Part shown: piece after piece, positions 35,763 to 45,057 of the stretch | Layout of the letters: the number at the start of each line of letters is the position of its first letter | How positions within the stretch are numbered: position 1 is the stretch's first letter | Assembly (NCBI GenBank): GCA_001689415.1 | Contig: LUJM01000012.1 | Coordinates: 1 to 64,000, forward strand | Direction: 5' to 3' | Source: Bacteroidales bacterium M2 | GTDB taxonomy: Bacteria > Bacteroidota > Bacteroidia > Bacteroidales > Muribaculaceae | Length of the DNA stretch: 64,000 nt | Notes under the pieces: model-generated | Databases searched by the model: none | Told to the model about the DNA's origin: nothing | What the model saw: the letters and a program-made list of their open reading frames with translations, nothing else | Program-made: the position numbers and the translations under genes

Positions 35763-37201
35763 TTTTGTATTATGACGGGGTTTGAAGCTTCGGATTCGTT
35801 GTTTACGCGGTCGATAGCTGTTACAACATAGCAACCGGGTACCGTTGCTGTAAAATCGGCAGTACCTGTGATGTCGACCAGGGCATCGCCCCGCGAAATG
35901 TCGATGTCGTCGATAGAATCGAAACGGTAGACTGCAAAACGCACAACATCGGAAGCCTTGCCAATTGGCTGAGGCTTAGTCCATGAGATTCGTTTCTTGT
36001 TGACCCTCAGACCGTCGACGGCATGAGGCGTGCCCTGATATTTCCATGGATATTGAGGCACAAGGGCAGGGTAGTGCTGGTATTGAGAGCTAAGAGAGTC
36101 GGCAACACCACCGGTATTTCGAGTCAGTTCGTAGCCCGGCCACCAACAGTTTCCTTGTATATTTTTTGCATCTCGGGTGAGCAATACCTTGTGTTTGAGT
36201 TCGGATTTGTCGATAGTCCGCTTTACATCCTGCCCCACATATAGATGACGATTGTTTCCGGCATTTTTGTTCCACCAGTCAACGAGGGTAAGGAATGATG
36301 CAGCCTTATGGTCGAGTTCCCAGTAAAGCTGAGGCAATAGGTAATCGACCCAGCCTTTTTCTTCCCACAGTAGCACGTCGGCATATAGGGCATCGTAGTT
36401 TTGGAGACCACGGGTATCGCTTCCCCGAGGGTCGGAAGTCTTGTTGCGCCAAATGCCGAATGGGCTTACCCCGAAACGTACCCACGGCTTAGCCTCGGAA
36501 ATGCGTCGGTGCAGGTCTTCGATAAGCAGGTCTACATTCTTGCGGCGCCAGTCGTCGCGCGACATCCCTTTGCCATATTTTCGGAAAGAGGCGTCGTCGG
36601 CAAATGTCTTGCCCTTGACCGGATAGGGATAGAAATAATCGTCGAAGTGTATACCGTCGATGTCGTAGCGAGCAACAATATCGTCGACAATGCGGCCGAT
36701 GAATTCCCTGTTTTCAGGTCTGCCGGGGTCGAAGTATAGTTTACCGTCGTAGCGAATGAAGCGGTCGGGGTGCTTCAAAGCGATATGCCCCTTGGGTACA
36801 GTTTGTTTGGCCGTAGTGGTTACGCGGTAAGGATTGATCCAAGCATGAAGCTCCATACCTCTGCGGTGAGCCTCGTCGATAATAAACTCGAGTGGGTCCC
36901 AGAAAGGAGATGGAGCTTTACCGCCGTCGGTAAGATACCTGCTCCATGGTTCGAGCTTGCTTGCGTAGAAAGCGTCGGACTGCGCCCTGACCTGGAAAAT
37001 CACGGCGTTAATACCCATTGCCTTGAGGCTGTCGAGCTGGGCGCGAAGATATGCCTTGTTTTGTTCGGTAGTGTGGCGTTTGTATTGAGGCTGATATATT
37101 GTGTTGAGCCAGGCCCCGCGAAACTCGCGTTTGTCGGCGGCGCTGACGTGGGTAAGCGATGCTAAAGCCAGGATGAAAAATAAAGCTTTGAGTGCCTTCA
37201 T
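35759..37201 (-). CDS. GHL10 family glycosyl hydrolase-like protein (YngK-like)
   Basis: This is a secreted 480-residue protein. A signal peptide (1-21) precedes the GHL10 (formerly DUF187) barrel with REFRGAWLNTIYQP, ALKHPDRFIRYDGKLYFDPG, DGIHFDDYFYPYP and LLPQLYWELDH. A fibronectin III-like end (about 395-480) follows. Related proteins are associated with cell-wall or peptidoglycan metabolism; the exact reaction is not established. Its stop codon overlaps the start of the GT2 gene. Confidence 0.85.
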   Translation of the reverse strand: MKALKALFFILALASLTHVSAADKREFRGAWLNTIYQPQYKRHTTEQNKAYLRAQLDSLKAMGINAVIFQVRAQSDAFYASKLEPWSRYLTDGGKAPSPFWDPLEFIIDEAHRRGMELHAWINPYRVTTTAKQTVPKGHIALKHPDRFIRYDGKLYFDPGRPENREFIGRIVDDIVARYDIDGIHFDDYFYPYPVKGKTFADDASFRKYGKGMSRDDWRRKNVDLLIEDLHRRISEAKPWVRFGVSPFGIWRNKTSDPRGSDTRGLQNYDALYADVLLWEEKGWVDYLLPQLYWELDHKAASFLTLVDWWNKNAGNNRHLYVGQDVKRTIDKSELKHKVLLTRDAKNIQGNCWWPGYELTRNTGGVADSLSSQYQHYPALVPQYPWKYQGTPHAVDGLRVNKKRISWTKPQPIGKASDVVRFAVYRFDSIDDIDISRGDALVDITGTADFTATVPGCYVVTAIDRVNNESEASNPVIIQK

Positions 37202-37224
37202 CAGATAGAATTTGAATAGTATTG

Positions 37225-37255
37225 CGAAGATAGCTAAATATTATACAACAGCAAA
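37225..37255 (-). promoter_or_regulatory. Bacteroidetes promoter for the GHL10-GT2 operon
   Basis: On the minus strand TTTG (plus coordinates 37252-37255), a 19-nt spacer and TATCTTCG (37225-37232) fit the TTTG-N19-TAnnTTTG pattern with one difference. The predicted start site lies about 15 nt before the ATG at 37201. Confidence 0.65.
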
Positions 37256-37413
37256 TAAAATTAGAGACTTTTAGCACAAAAAAGTGACCGAAAAAAGCGC
37301 CCGTACGTTATACAAATAGAAGAAAGGAAAAGGAGCTTACAAGCATCCCTCGTCTTCATTCGGTGTAGTGATACAGTGGGTGGAGTTCTCATAAATAAAT
37401 AGTTGAAACGTGG

Positions 37414-37441
37414 CAGAAGGCGACCAAAAGGCCGCCTTCTG
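37414..37441 (-). terminator. Stem-loop after the MFS gene
   Basis: CAGAAGGCGACC (37414-37425) pairs with GGCCGCCTTCTG (37430-37441), a 12-bp stem with AAAA loop, just past the stop of the minus-strand transporter. A T-run is weak, so it is a probable but not classical terminator. The rest of 37202-37457 holds only the GHL10 promoter. Confidence 0.55.
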
Positions 37442-37457
37442 TTTCGTTATGCTTGGT

Positions 37458-38654
37458 TTATTTACGAGAGCTTTCGATGTTGGGTAGAAAAACTGTAATG
37501 ACACCCAATAGCGGCAGCAGAGTGCTTATTTGGAAAACGAACTCGATGCTTGTGCGGTCGGCGAGCCAGCCGAAAAATGCCGAACCGATACCTCCGAGGC
37601 CGAAGTTGAGACCGAAGAACAGGCCTGCCATCATGCCTACTTTGTCGGGTTTTAATTCTGTAGCATAGACAAGGATTGCCGAGAAAGCCGATGATATTAC
37701 GAGCCCTATAATGACAGATAATATAATGGTGGCCTCGAAACCGACATATGGCAGGGCGAGAGCAAATGGCGCAGCGCCGAGAATCGACCCCCATATCACA
37801 TATTTACGGCCATATTTGTCGCCGACGTGGCCGCCGAGTACAGTGCCCACAGCCACGGCTGCCATAAATGCAAACAGGCACAGCTGTGAAGTGCGGATGT
37901 CGACGGCAAATTTATCTATAAGGAAAAAGGTGAAATAGCTTGTCATGCTCGCCATGTAGAAATACTTGGAGAACGTGAGCACGCACAATATGAAAATTGC
38001 CCAGCGTATGCGACTCTTCGACAAGCGAGCCACGGCTTCGTTTACACGTATTGTCTTGTCGCGGAGCTTGTGGAGCTGCGATTTGTACCAAGTTCCGACC
38101 GGAAACAGGGTTGCGCTTGCCAGCAGGGCTGCTATGGCAAACCAGGCTATAGAGCCCTGCCCGAACGGAATAATGATAAGGGCGGCCAATAGCGGGCCAA
38201 TGGCGCTGCCGCCGTTGCCTCCGACTTGGAAAATAGACTGGGCCAGGCCTTTGTTGGACCCGCCTGCCATTTGAGCAATACGCGATGACTCCGGGTGGAA
38301 TATCGACGAACCGAGACCAACGACCGAAACTGCAAAAATAATGAGCGAGAAATTATTGGCAATCGACAGCAAAATGATGCCGGCGAATGTAAACAACATG
38401 CCTACTGACAGCGAGTAAGGATGTGGGTGACGGTCGGAATACATGCCCACAAGAGGCTGGAGTATCGACGATGTCATCTGGAATACGAACGTAATGATGC
38501 CAATCTGAATGAACGAAAGGCCGTACTGCTCTTTGATAATAGGGTATATCGAAGGAATCACCGACTGCATCATATCATTGAGCAAGTGGGCGAAACTGAT
38601 AGCAATTAGAATAGGGAAAATAGTAGCTTCTTTCTTGATGTATGCCGAATCCAT
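37458..38654 (-). CDS. MFS transporter, fosmidomycin-resistance (Fsr) type
   Basis: This is a 398-residue inner-membrane transporter with about twelve spans. The N-terminal half has the Fsr-like signature AHLLNDMMQSVIPSIYPIIKE and the MFS motif GMYSDRHPHPY; GLGSSIFHPESSRIAQMAGG is also typical of this group. Relatives export fosmidomycin or other small molecules, but most are of unknown substrate. It is monocistronic, with a TAACTTTG box on the minus strand (plus coordinates 38678-38685) 24 nt upstream of the start. Confidence 0.85.
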   Translation of the reverse strand: MDSAYIKKEATIFPILIAISFAHLLNDMMQSVIPSIYPIIKEQYGLSFIQIGIITFVFQMTSSILQPLVGMYSDRHPHPYSLSVGMLFTFAGIILLSIANNFSLIIFAVSVVGLGSSIFHPESSRIAQMAGGSNKGLAQSIFQVGGNGGSAIGPLLAALIIIPFGQGSIAWFAIAALLASATLFPVGTWYKSQLHKLRDKTIRVNEAVARLSKSRIRWAIFILCVLTFSKYFYMASMTSYFTFFLIDKFAVDIRTSQLCLFAFMAAVAVGTVLGGHVGDKYGRKYVIWGSILGAAPFALALPYVGFEATIILSVIIGLVISSAFSAILVYATELKPDKVGMMAGLFFGLNFGLGGIGSAFFGWLADRTSIEFVFQISTLLPLLGVITVFLPNIESSRK

Positions 38655-38772
38655 AGGCTTGAGTCTGATTGGGGGTGCAAAGTTACAAAGAATCGGTAAA
38701 GAAAAATAATTTTGAGGAGTTAAAGTAAAGTAAAAAAGTTATCAACAATCGGAGTATAATTAACATGGTATA

Positions 38773-38804
38773 TTTGACTAATTCAGAAATTTTGCCCAAT
38801 TTTG
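38773..38804 (+). promoter_or_regulatory. Promoter of the ribonucleotide reductase gene
   Basis: TTTG at 38773-38776, a 20-nt spacer and CAATTTTG at 38797-38804 fit the Bacteroidetes consensus with one mismatch in the -7 box. An alternative box, TATATTTG, overlaps the -33 element. The leader of about 16-45 nt is too short for a cobalamin riboswitch. Confidence 0.5.
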
Positions 38805-38826
38805 CGACCGCTTCACACACAATGTC

Positions 38827-41361
38827 ATGAAACCGAAGACAAATTATACCTACGACCAGGCCTACGAGGCTTCATTAAAGTATTTTGACGGCGACGCCCT
38901 TGCCGCCCAGGTCTGGGTGAGCAAATATGCCCTCAAAGATTCCGATGGCAATATATTCGAGCTCACCCCCGACGATATGCATCACCGCCTTGCCTGTGAG
39001 ATTGCCCGTATCGAGGCAAAATATCCGCAAGGCATGAGCGAGGAAGATGTTTTCGAACTTCTGCGCAATTTTAAATATGTAGTACCTCAAGGCAGCCCCA
39101 TGGCCGGTATCGGCAATGATATGCAGGTTGGTTCGCTGTCGAACTGCTTTGTGGTTGGCATAGATAAAAAGCCTGACAGCTACGGCGGTATCATGCGTAT
39201 CGACCAGGAACAGGTACAGCTGATGAAACGTCGCGGCGGTGTCGGCCACGATCTGAGCCATTTGCGCCCCAAAGGCATGGCCGTAAAGAATTCGGCCCTG
39301 ACTTCGACCGGCCTTGTTCCATTTATGGAACGCTATTCGAACTCGACACGCGAGGTGGCACAGGATGGCCGACGCGGTGCTCTGATGCTCACAGTGTCGA
39401 TTAAGCATCCGGATGCCGAAGGCTTCATCGATGCCAAGATGACTCCCGGCAAGATTACCGGTGCAAATGTATCAGTACGTATAGACGACGGTTTCATGCA
39501 GGCTGTTGAAGCCGGTACTCCCTACCGCCAGCAGTATCCTGTGGACAGCGACAATCCTATTGTCACCAAGGAAATCGACGCATCGCAACTGTGGCAGAAG
39601 ATTGTGACAAATGCCTGGAAGTCGGCAGAGCCCGGCGTTCTTTTCTGGGATACTATCCGCCGCGAGTCTGTGCCCGACTGCTATGCAGACCTCGGTTTCG
39701 AGACCATATCGACCAACCCTTGCGGCGAGATTCCACTTTGCCCCTACGATTCGTGCCGACTGTTGGCTATAAACCTGTATTCGTTTGTTGTCAACCCATT
39801 CACCAAAGAAGCTTACTTCGATTATGACAAACTCACTACGGTGGTGAGGAAGGCGCAGCGTATCATGGACGATATCATCGATCTTGAGATGGAGAAAATC
39901 GATCTGATACTCGCCAAAGTCGACAGCGATCCCGAACCCGAGGAAGTTAAATCACCCGAGCGCAACCTTTGGCTCAAAATCAAGGAAAAGACGCTCCGTG
40001 GACGTCGTACCGGCCTCGGAACAACAGCCGAAGGCGATATGATTGCAGCCATGGGCCTTCGCTACGGTACACCCGAAGCAACAGATTTCTCAGTGTCGGT
40101 ACACCGTGCAGTGGCACTTGCCGCTTACACAGAGTCTGTGGAAATGGCATCGCAGCGAGGCGCATTCGAGGTTTATGATACCGCCCGCGAGGCCAATAAC
40201 CCGTATATACAGCGCCTTGCCGAGGCAGACCCCGCATTGTATGAGAAGATGTCGAAGCAGGGACGCCGCAACATTGCGTGCCTCACTATCGCTCCGACAG
40301 GTACTACAAGCCTTATGACCCGCACCTCGAGCGGCATCGAACCTGTATTTATGCCGGTATATAAACGTCGTCGCAAGATTAATGCCAATGACGCGTCGGT
40401 GCATGTTGACTATGTTGATGACAGTGGTGATGCATTTGAAGAATATATCGTATATCATCCCAAGTTCCTCGAATGGATGAAACTCGAAGGCATCGACACA
40501 GAGAAAAAATATACTCAGGAAGAACTCGATACCCTCGTCGCACGCTCGCCTTATGCCGGGGCAACAGCAAATGAAATCGACTGGCTCGAGAAGGTGAATA
40601 TGCAGGGCCGTATCCAAAAATGGGTAGACCATTCAATTTCTGTTACAATCAACCTGCCGTCGGATATCAGCGTTGAAGCTGTAGAAAGCCTCTACCGCCA
40701 CGCATGGCACGCCGGTTGCAAGGGTTGCACTGTATACCGCGACGGTTCTCGCTCGGGTGTGCTTGTGTCGATTGAAGAAAACAAAAAGAAAGATAAACTC
40801 ACCCACGAGCCTATCATGGCAAAACGCCCCTCGGAACTCGAGGCCGACGTGGTGCGTTTCCAGAACAACAAGGAAAAATGGATAGCGTTTGTAGGTCTTG
40901 TCGACGGCCGCCCGTATGAGATTTTCACCGGTCTTGCCGATGATGAAGACGGCTTGTTCCTGCCCAAGGCGGTTACTCATGGCCGAATTATCAAGGCTAT
41001 TGACGAGAACGGCAACAAGCGCTACGACTTCCAGTACAGCAACAAGCGCGGCCATAAAACCACTATCGAGGGCCTGAGCGACAAGTTCAACCCCGAATAC
41101 TGGAATTATGCCAAACTTATCTCGGGCGTATTGCGCTACGGTATGCCTATTGACCAGGTACTCAAACTTGTAGGTGGTCTCGAACTCGATTCGCAGAGCA
41201 TCAATACCTGGAAAATGGGTGTGGAGCGAGCCCTTAAGAAATACCTTCCCAACGGAACTTCCGCCAAGGGTCAGAAATGCCAGAACTGCGGCCAGGAAAC
41301 ACTTGTATATCAGGAAGGTTGCCTCATCTGCACCTCGTGCGGCACCAGCAAGTGCGGCTAA
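38827..41361 (+). CDS. nrdJ: Adenosylcobalamin-dependent ribonucleotide reductase (class II)
   Basis: This enzyme reduces ribonucleotides for DNA synthesis with B12 as radical source, without oxygen. The 844-residue protein shows the SLSNCFVVG cysteine, the NPCGEIPL core (N-x-C-x-E with the radical cysteine and glutamate), TAPTG-type IAPTGTTSLM and GCKGCTVYRDGSRSGV. It ends in a zinc-ribbon-like CQNCGQ...CTSCGTSKCG segment carrying the C-terminal redox cysteines. There is no ATP-cone domain. It is monocistronic and needs cobalamin from uptake or synthesis encoded elsewhere. Confidence 0.93.
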   Translation: MKPKTNYTYDQAYEASLKYFDGDALAAQVWVSKYALKDSDGNIFELTPDDMHHRLACEIARIEAKYPQGMSEEDVFELLRNFKYVVPQGSPMAGIGNDMQVGSLSNCFVVGIDKKPDSYGGIMRIDQEQVQLMKRRGGVGHDLSHLRPKGMAVKNSALTSTGLVPFMERYSNSTREVAQDGRRGALMLTVSIKHPDAEGFIDAKMTPGKITGANVSVRIDDGFMQAVEAGTPYRQQYPVDSDNPIVTKEIDASQLWQKIVTNAWKSAEPGVLFWDTIRRESVPDCYADLGFETISTNPCGEIPLCPYDSCRLLAINLYSFVVNPFTKEAYFDYDKLTTVVRKAQRIMDDIIDLEMEKIDLILAKVDSDPEPEEVKSPERNLWLKIKEKTLRGRRTGLGTTAEGDMIAAMGLRYGTPEATDFSVSVHRAVALAAYTESVEMASQRGAFEVYDTAREANNPYIQRLAEADPALYEKMSKQGRRNIACLTIAPTGTTSLMTRTSSGIEPVFMPVYKRRRKINANDASVHVDYVDDSGDAFEEYIVYHPKFLEWMKLEGIDTEKKYTQEELDTLVARSPYAGATANEIDWLEKVNMQGRIQKWVDHSISVTINLPSDISVEAVESLYRHAWHAGCKGCTVYRDGSRSGVLVSIEENKKKDKLTHEPIMAKRPSELEADVVRFQNNKEKWIAFVGLVDGRPYEIFTGLADDEDGLFLPKAVTHGRIIKAIDENGNKRYDFQYSNKRGHKTTIEGLSDKFNPEYWNYAKLISGVLRYGMPIDQVLKLVGGLELDSQSINTWKMGVERALKKYLPNGTSAKGQKCQNCGQETLVYQEGCLICTSCGTSKCG

Positions 41362-41439
41362 AACGCAGATTTGGCACGTATTTGTCGTTAAAGCGATAAA
41401 CTCCAATCGCCCCTTAGTTGTAAAGCTATAAGCCTTATA

Positions 41440-41483
41440 GCCCATGCCTGCCAATTTATTTTTGCAGGTGTGGGCATTTTTTT
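41440..41483 (+). terminator. Intrinsic terminator after nrdJ
   Basis: GCCCATGCCTGC (41440-41451) pairs with GCAGGTGTGGGC (41464-41475, with a wobble) and is followed by A and seven T residues. It lies 78 nt after the nrdJ stop and overlaps the promoter of the next gene. Confidence 0.85.
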
Positions 41484-41492
41484 GTAATTTCG
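41461..41492 (+). promoter_or_regulatory. Promoter of the udk-lptB-glnS group
   Basis: TTTG at 41461-41464, a 20-nt spacer and TAATTTCG at 41485-41492 fit the Bacteroidetes pattern with one change, giving a leader of about 25 nt before the ATG at 41522. Confidence 0.6.
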
Positions 41493-41521
41493 CGATTTAG
41501 AAATGATTTAAAGATACGTCT

Positions 41522-42169
41522 ATGCTCATAATAGGTATTGCCGGAGGTACCGGCTCGGGAAAAACTACGGTGGTAAACAAGATAATAAATAGTTTACCGG
41601 CCGGAGAAGTGGCTGTTATGCCCCAAGACTCGTATTATAAAGATTCGAGCCATATCCCGCCGGAGCAGCGCTCAAAGATAAACTTCGACGAGCCGGCGGC
41701 AATCGAGTGGTCACTTCTTGTAGAGCACCTGAAGTTGCTCAAGGAAGGCAAGACCATACAGATGCCCACATATTCGTATCTTACCTGCACTCGCCAGGAA
41801 GAAACCGTAGAGGTGAAGCCGTCGGATGTGGTGATAGTAGAAGGCATATTGGTGCTAACCGACCCTACTATCCGCAGTATGCTTGATATCAAGGTTTTTG
41901 TTGATGCCGATGCGGACGACCGTCTTATCCGTGTTATCGCCCGCGACTGCATAGAGCGAGGCCGTACGCCCGAGATAGTAATCAACCGCTATCAGGATGT
42001 ACTCAAACCGATGCATTGCCAGTATATAGAGCCTTCGAAGCGCTATGCCGACCTTATCATACCGCAAGGCGGCAGCAATACTGTGGCAATCAACCTGCTT
42101 ACCGACTATATCGAGAGCCGCCTGCACCGCGGAGCGCCAGTACGAGGCGTTAACCCCTGCAAAATCTGA
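41522..42169 (+). CDS. udk: Uridine kinase
   Basis: This enzyme phosphorylates uridine or cytidine to the monophosphate in pyrimidine salvage. It has 215 residues, the normal size, with the P-loop [13 protein letters not shown], the nucleoside-site [12 protein letters not shown], the [27 protein letters not shown] block and the lid [12 protein letters not shown]. The lptB gene begins 2 nt after its stop, so they form an operon. Confidence 0.92.
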   Translation: MLIIGIAGGTGSGKTTVVNKIINSLPAGEVAVMPQDSYYKDSSHIPPEQRSKINFDEPAAIEWSLLVEHLKLLKEGKTIQMPTYSYLTCTRQEETVEVKPSDVVIVEGILVLTDPTIRSMLDIKVFVDADADDRLIRVIARDCIERGRTPEIVINRYQDVLKPMHCQYIEPSKRYADLIIPQGGSNTVAINLLTDYIESRLHRGAPVRGVNPCKI

Positions 42170-42171
42170 TT

Positions 42172-43080
42172 ATGGGTATAAGCTGGAGACACAATAGATC
42201 GGAAGAGCAACAGCAGGATGTGCCTGCCCCCTTCGCACCGTTGACTGACCGACGTCCTGACGAACATCAGCAGGAGGTGGATGTCGTGGTAGAAGAGAAA
42301 ATCGTGGTGGAATCACCTGTGGTCGAAGATGGCAAAATGGTGCTTCGAACTGATAACCTTGTCAAGAAATACGGCAAGCGCACGGTTGCCAACCATGTGT
42401 CGATAGATGTTACCCAAGGTGAGATTGTAGGTCTTCTCGGCCCTAACGGTGCCGGAAAGACGACAACATTCTATATGACTGTGGGGCTTATAGAGCCAAA
42501 TGAGGGCCAGATATTTCTCAACGACCTTAATATAACCAAGTTCCCGGTCTATAAGCGTGCTCAGAACGGTATCGGATATCTTGCTCAGGAAGCATCGGTA
42601 TTCCGCAAGATGAGTGTGGAAGATAATATCCGCTCGGTCTTGCAGATGACCAATATGAGCAAGGAAGAACAGCGCGACAAACTCGAAAGCCTGATTGAAG
42701 AGTTCCGCCTGCAAAAAGTGCGCAAGAACCTCGGCGACCAGTTGTCGGGTGGCGAACGCCGCCGAACGGAAATAGCACGATGCCTGGCAATTAATCCTAA
42801 GTTTATAATGCTCGACGAACCGTTTGCCGGTGTCGACCCGATTGCGGTAGAGGATATCCAATCAATTGTATACAAACTCAAGGACAAGAACATAGGAATC
42901 CTGATTACAGACCATAATGCTCAAGAGACCCTTCGCATCACCGACCGCGCCTACCTACTCTTTGAGGGTAGAATATTATTTCAGGGAACGAGCGAGGAAC
43001 TTGCCGAAAACCCGGTAGTACGCGAGAAGTATCTCGGTCGCGATTTCGTATTCTATCGCAAGCGACTCGATGCAGAATGA
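42172..43080 (+). CDS. lptB: LPS export ABC transporter ATP-binding protein LptB, N-terminally extended
   Basis: This is the ATPase that powers extraction of LPS from the inner membrane with LptF/LptG. The ABC domain starts near residue 57 ([20 protein letters not shown]) with Walker [11 protein letters not shown]-loop [18 protein letters not shown], signature LSGGERRR and Walker [14 protein letters not shown]. The 302 residues exceed the typical 240 because of an N-terminal stretch of about 57 residues, glutamate- and proline-rich and probably disordered. No other start fits better. LptC/F/G are not in the window. Confidence 0.92.
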   Translation: MGISWRHNRSEEQQQDVPAPFAPLTDRRPDEHQQEVDVVVEEKIVVESPVVEDGKMVLRTDNLVKKYGKRTVANHVSIDVTQGEIVGLLGPNGAGKTTTFYMTVGLIEPNEGQIFLNDLNITKFPVYKRAQNGIGYLAQEASVFRKMSVEDNIRSVLQMTNMSKEEQRDKLESLIEEFRLQKVRKNLGDQLSGGERRRTEIARCLAINPKFIMLDEPFAGVDPIAVEDIQSIVYKLKDKNIGILITDHNAQETLRITDRAYLLFEGRILFQGTSEELAENPVVREKYLGRDFVFYRKRLDAE

Positions 43081-43136
43081 AGCCGCAGGATTTTTTTTCA
43101 GAACCAATCGATAAGAAAACTAATAAACAATACTAT

Positions 43137-44849
43137 ATGTCAGAAGAAAACGCAACCCTCGAGAATGAGAAACCGCAAGGCTTGAGCTTTGTGGAAGAAG
43201 AGGTTTATAATGATCTGCGGGCAGGAAAGAACGGCGGCAGGCTGAATACCCGTTTTCCGCCCGAACCGAATGGTTATCTCCACATCGGCCATGCCAAGGC
43301 TATCTGCATGGACTTTGGTGTTGCAGAGAAATTCGGCGGTACATGCAATCTTCGATTTGATGATACCAACCCGGTAAAAGAGGATGTAGAGTATGTAGAC
43401 TCAATCCGCGAAGATATCCATTGGCTCGGTTTCGACTGGGGCGACCGCGAATACTATGCTTCCGACTATTTCCCACAGCTTTTTGACCTTGCCGTGCGCC
43501 TGATTAAAGAAGGCAAGGCATATGTCGACGACCAGACAAGCGAGCAGATTGCCGCACAGAAGGGTACACCGACAGAACCGGGTCAGAACAGCCCATACCG
43601 CAGCCGTACACCCGAAGAAAACCTCGACCTGTTCCTTCGTATGAACGAAGGCGAGTTCGACGAAGGTGCTCGTGTGCTTCGTGCAAAAATCGATATGGCG
43701 TCGCCGAACATGCACTTCCGCGACCCGATTATGTACCGCATCATCAAAACCCCGCATCACCGCACCGGTACCAAGTGGAAAGTATACCCGATGTATGACT
43801 TTGCACATGGCCAGAGCGACTACTTCGAGGGTGTTACCCATTCTATTTGTACTCTCGAGTTCGTTCCTCACCGTCCTCTTTACGAGTATTTTGTGAAGGA
43901 ACTTGCCGACGAGAGCTACTGCCCCCGCCAGATAGAGTTCAACCGCCTCAACCTGACCTATACCGTGATGAGCAAGCGCAAGCTGCTGCAGCTGGTAAAG
44001 GAAGGCCTTGTTGCCGGTTGGGATGATCCTCGTATGCCGACTATCTCGGGTATGCGCCGTCGTGGCTATACCCCGGCTTCGATCCGCAACTTTATCAATA
44101 CAATCGGTTATACCAAGTACGAGGCACTCAATAGCGTAAGCCTTCTCGAGCATGCCGTTCGCGATGATTTGAACCGCATCGCCACACGCGTAATGGCTGT
44201 CATCAACCCTGTCAAGCTTATTATCGACAACTATCCCGAAGGCCGTGTAGAGACTGTGACAATGGAGAACAATCCCGAAGAAGAGGGTAGCGGTGTACAT
44301 GAAATGCCATTCTCTCGCGAACTGTATATCGAACGCGAGGACTTCATGGAGAATCCCCCGAAAAAGTTCTTCCGCCTTGCTCCCGGCCAGGAAGTGCGTC
44401 TCAAAGGTGCGTATATCATCAAGGGTACAGAAAATATCGAGCGAGATGCCGACGGCAATATCATCGCTATCCACTGCACCTACGATCCCGAGAGCCGCAG
44501 CGGCCTCCCCGGAGCATCACGCAAGGTGAAGGGCACACTCCACTGGGTATCTGCCGAGCATGCCGTTGATGCACAGGTGCGTCTGTACGACCGTCTCTTT
44601 GATGTAGAGAACCCTGCAGCCGAGCCCGACCGCGACTTCCGCGAGATGCTCAATCCCGAGTCGCTTGTGGTGGTTGAACATGCCAAGCTCGAACCGTTTA
44701 TCATCGAGAATGCCACACAGGGCAAGAAATTCCAGTTCCAGCGTATCGGTTATTTCACACCCGACTACGATTCGACAGCGGAGCACCCTGTATTCAACCG
44801 CACAATAGCTCTCAAAGATACTTGGGAGAAGGTGCAGAAAAAAGCATAA
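43137..44849 (+). CDS. glnS: Glutaminyl-tRNA synthetase
   Basis: This class I enzyme charges tRNA-Gln. It has 570 residues from the ATG at 43137; an earlier in-frame ATG at 43077 overlaps the lptB stop but adds residues not expected in the family. Visible are the HIGH box (PPEPNGYLHIGHAKA), the MSK core of the KMSKS loop (YTVMSKRKLLQLV) and the C-terminal anticodon-binding beta-barrels. It is probably co-transcribed with udk and lptB. Confidence 0.93.
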   Translation: MSEENATLENEKPQGLSFVEEEVYNDLRAGKNGGRLNTRFPPEPNGYLHIGHAKAICMDFGVAEKFGGTCNLRFDDTNPVKEDVEYVDSIREDIHWLGFDWGDREYYASDYFPQLFDLAVRLIKEGKAYVDDQTSEQIAAQKGTPTEPGQNSPYRSRTPEENLDLFLRMNEGEFDEGARVLRAKIDMASPNMHFRDPIMYRIIKTPHHRTGTKWKVYPMYDFAHGQSDYFEGVTHSICTLEFVPHRPLYEYFVKELADESYCPRQIEFNRLNLTYTVMSKRKLLQLVKEGLVAGWDDPRMPTISGMRRRGYTPASIRNFINTIGYTKYEALNSVSLLEHAVRDDLNRIATRVMAVINPVKLIIDNYPEGRVETVTMENNPEEEGSGVHEMPFSRELYIEREDFMENPPKKFFRLAPGQEVRLKGAYIIKGTENIERDADGNIIAIHCTYDPESRSGLPGASRKVKGTLHWVSAEHAVDAQVRLYDRLFDVENPAAEPDRDFREMLNPESLVVVEHAKLEPFIIENATQGKKFQFQRIGYFTPDYDSTAEHPVFNRTIALKDTWEKVQKKA

Positions 44850-44879
44850 GACAGCCCGAACCAAGTTGTTCGAGTGTAA

Positions 44880-44943
44880 AGGTTTATAGGTTATAATATT
44901 ATGCCCTCGGTAGTGTCGGCATGGTGTTATAAGCTATAAACCT
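44880..44943. terminator. Nested stem-loop after glnS
   Basis: Three stacked complementary segments, AGGTTTATAG/CTATAAACCT, TTATAA/TTATAA and ATGCC/GGCAT, enclose CTCGGTAGTGTC. This is the only structure between glnS and the next gene. It may end the operon, though the tail is A-rich (CTAAAATAT) rather than T-rich. Confidence 0.5.
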
Positions 44944-45057
44944 AAAATATCTATTTTGAGTTTCTCAAGTTCGGTATTTCACGCTGTTGTCGTGGCCGGA
45001 TTTGTTGATTCTCGAAGATGTCAAGCCATTTTCTCCTTTATATACTATCACTTACCC

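Noticed and set aside
38700..38826. Cobalamin riboswitch upstream of the B12-dependent reductase
   Set aside because: The leader is too short, AT-rich and shows no B12-box-like segment or stable fold.
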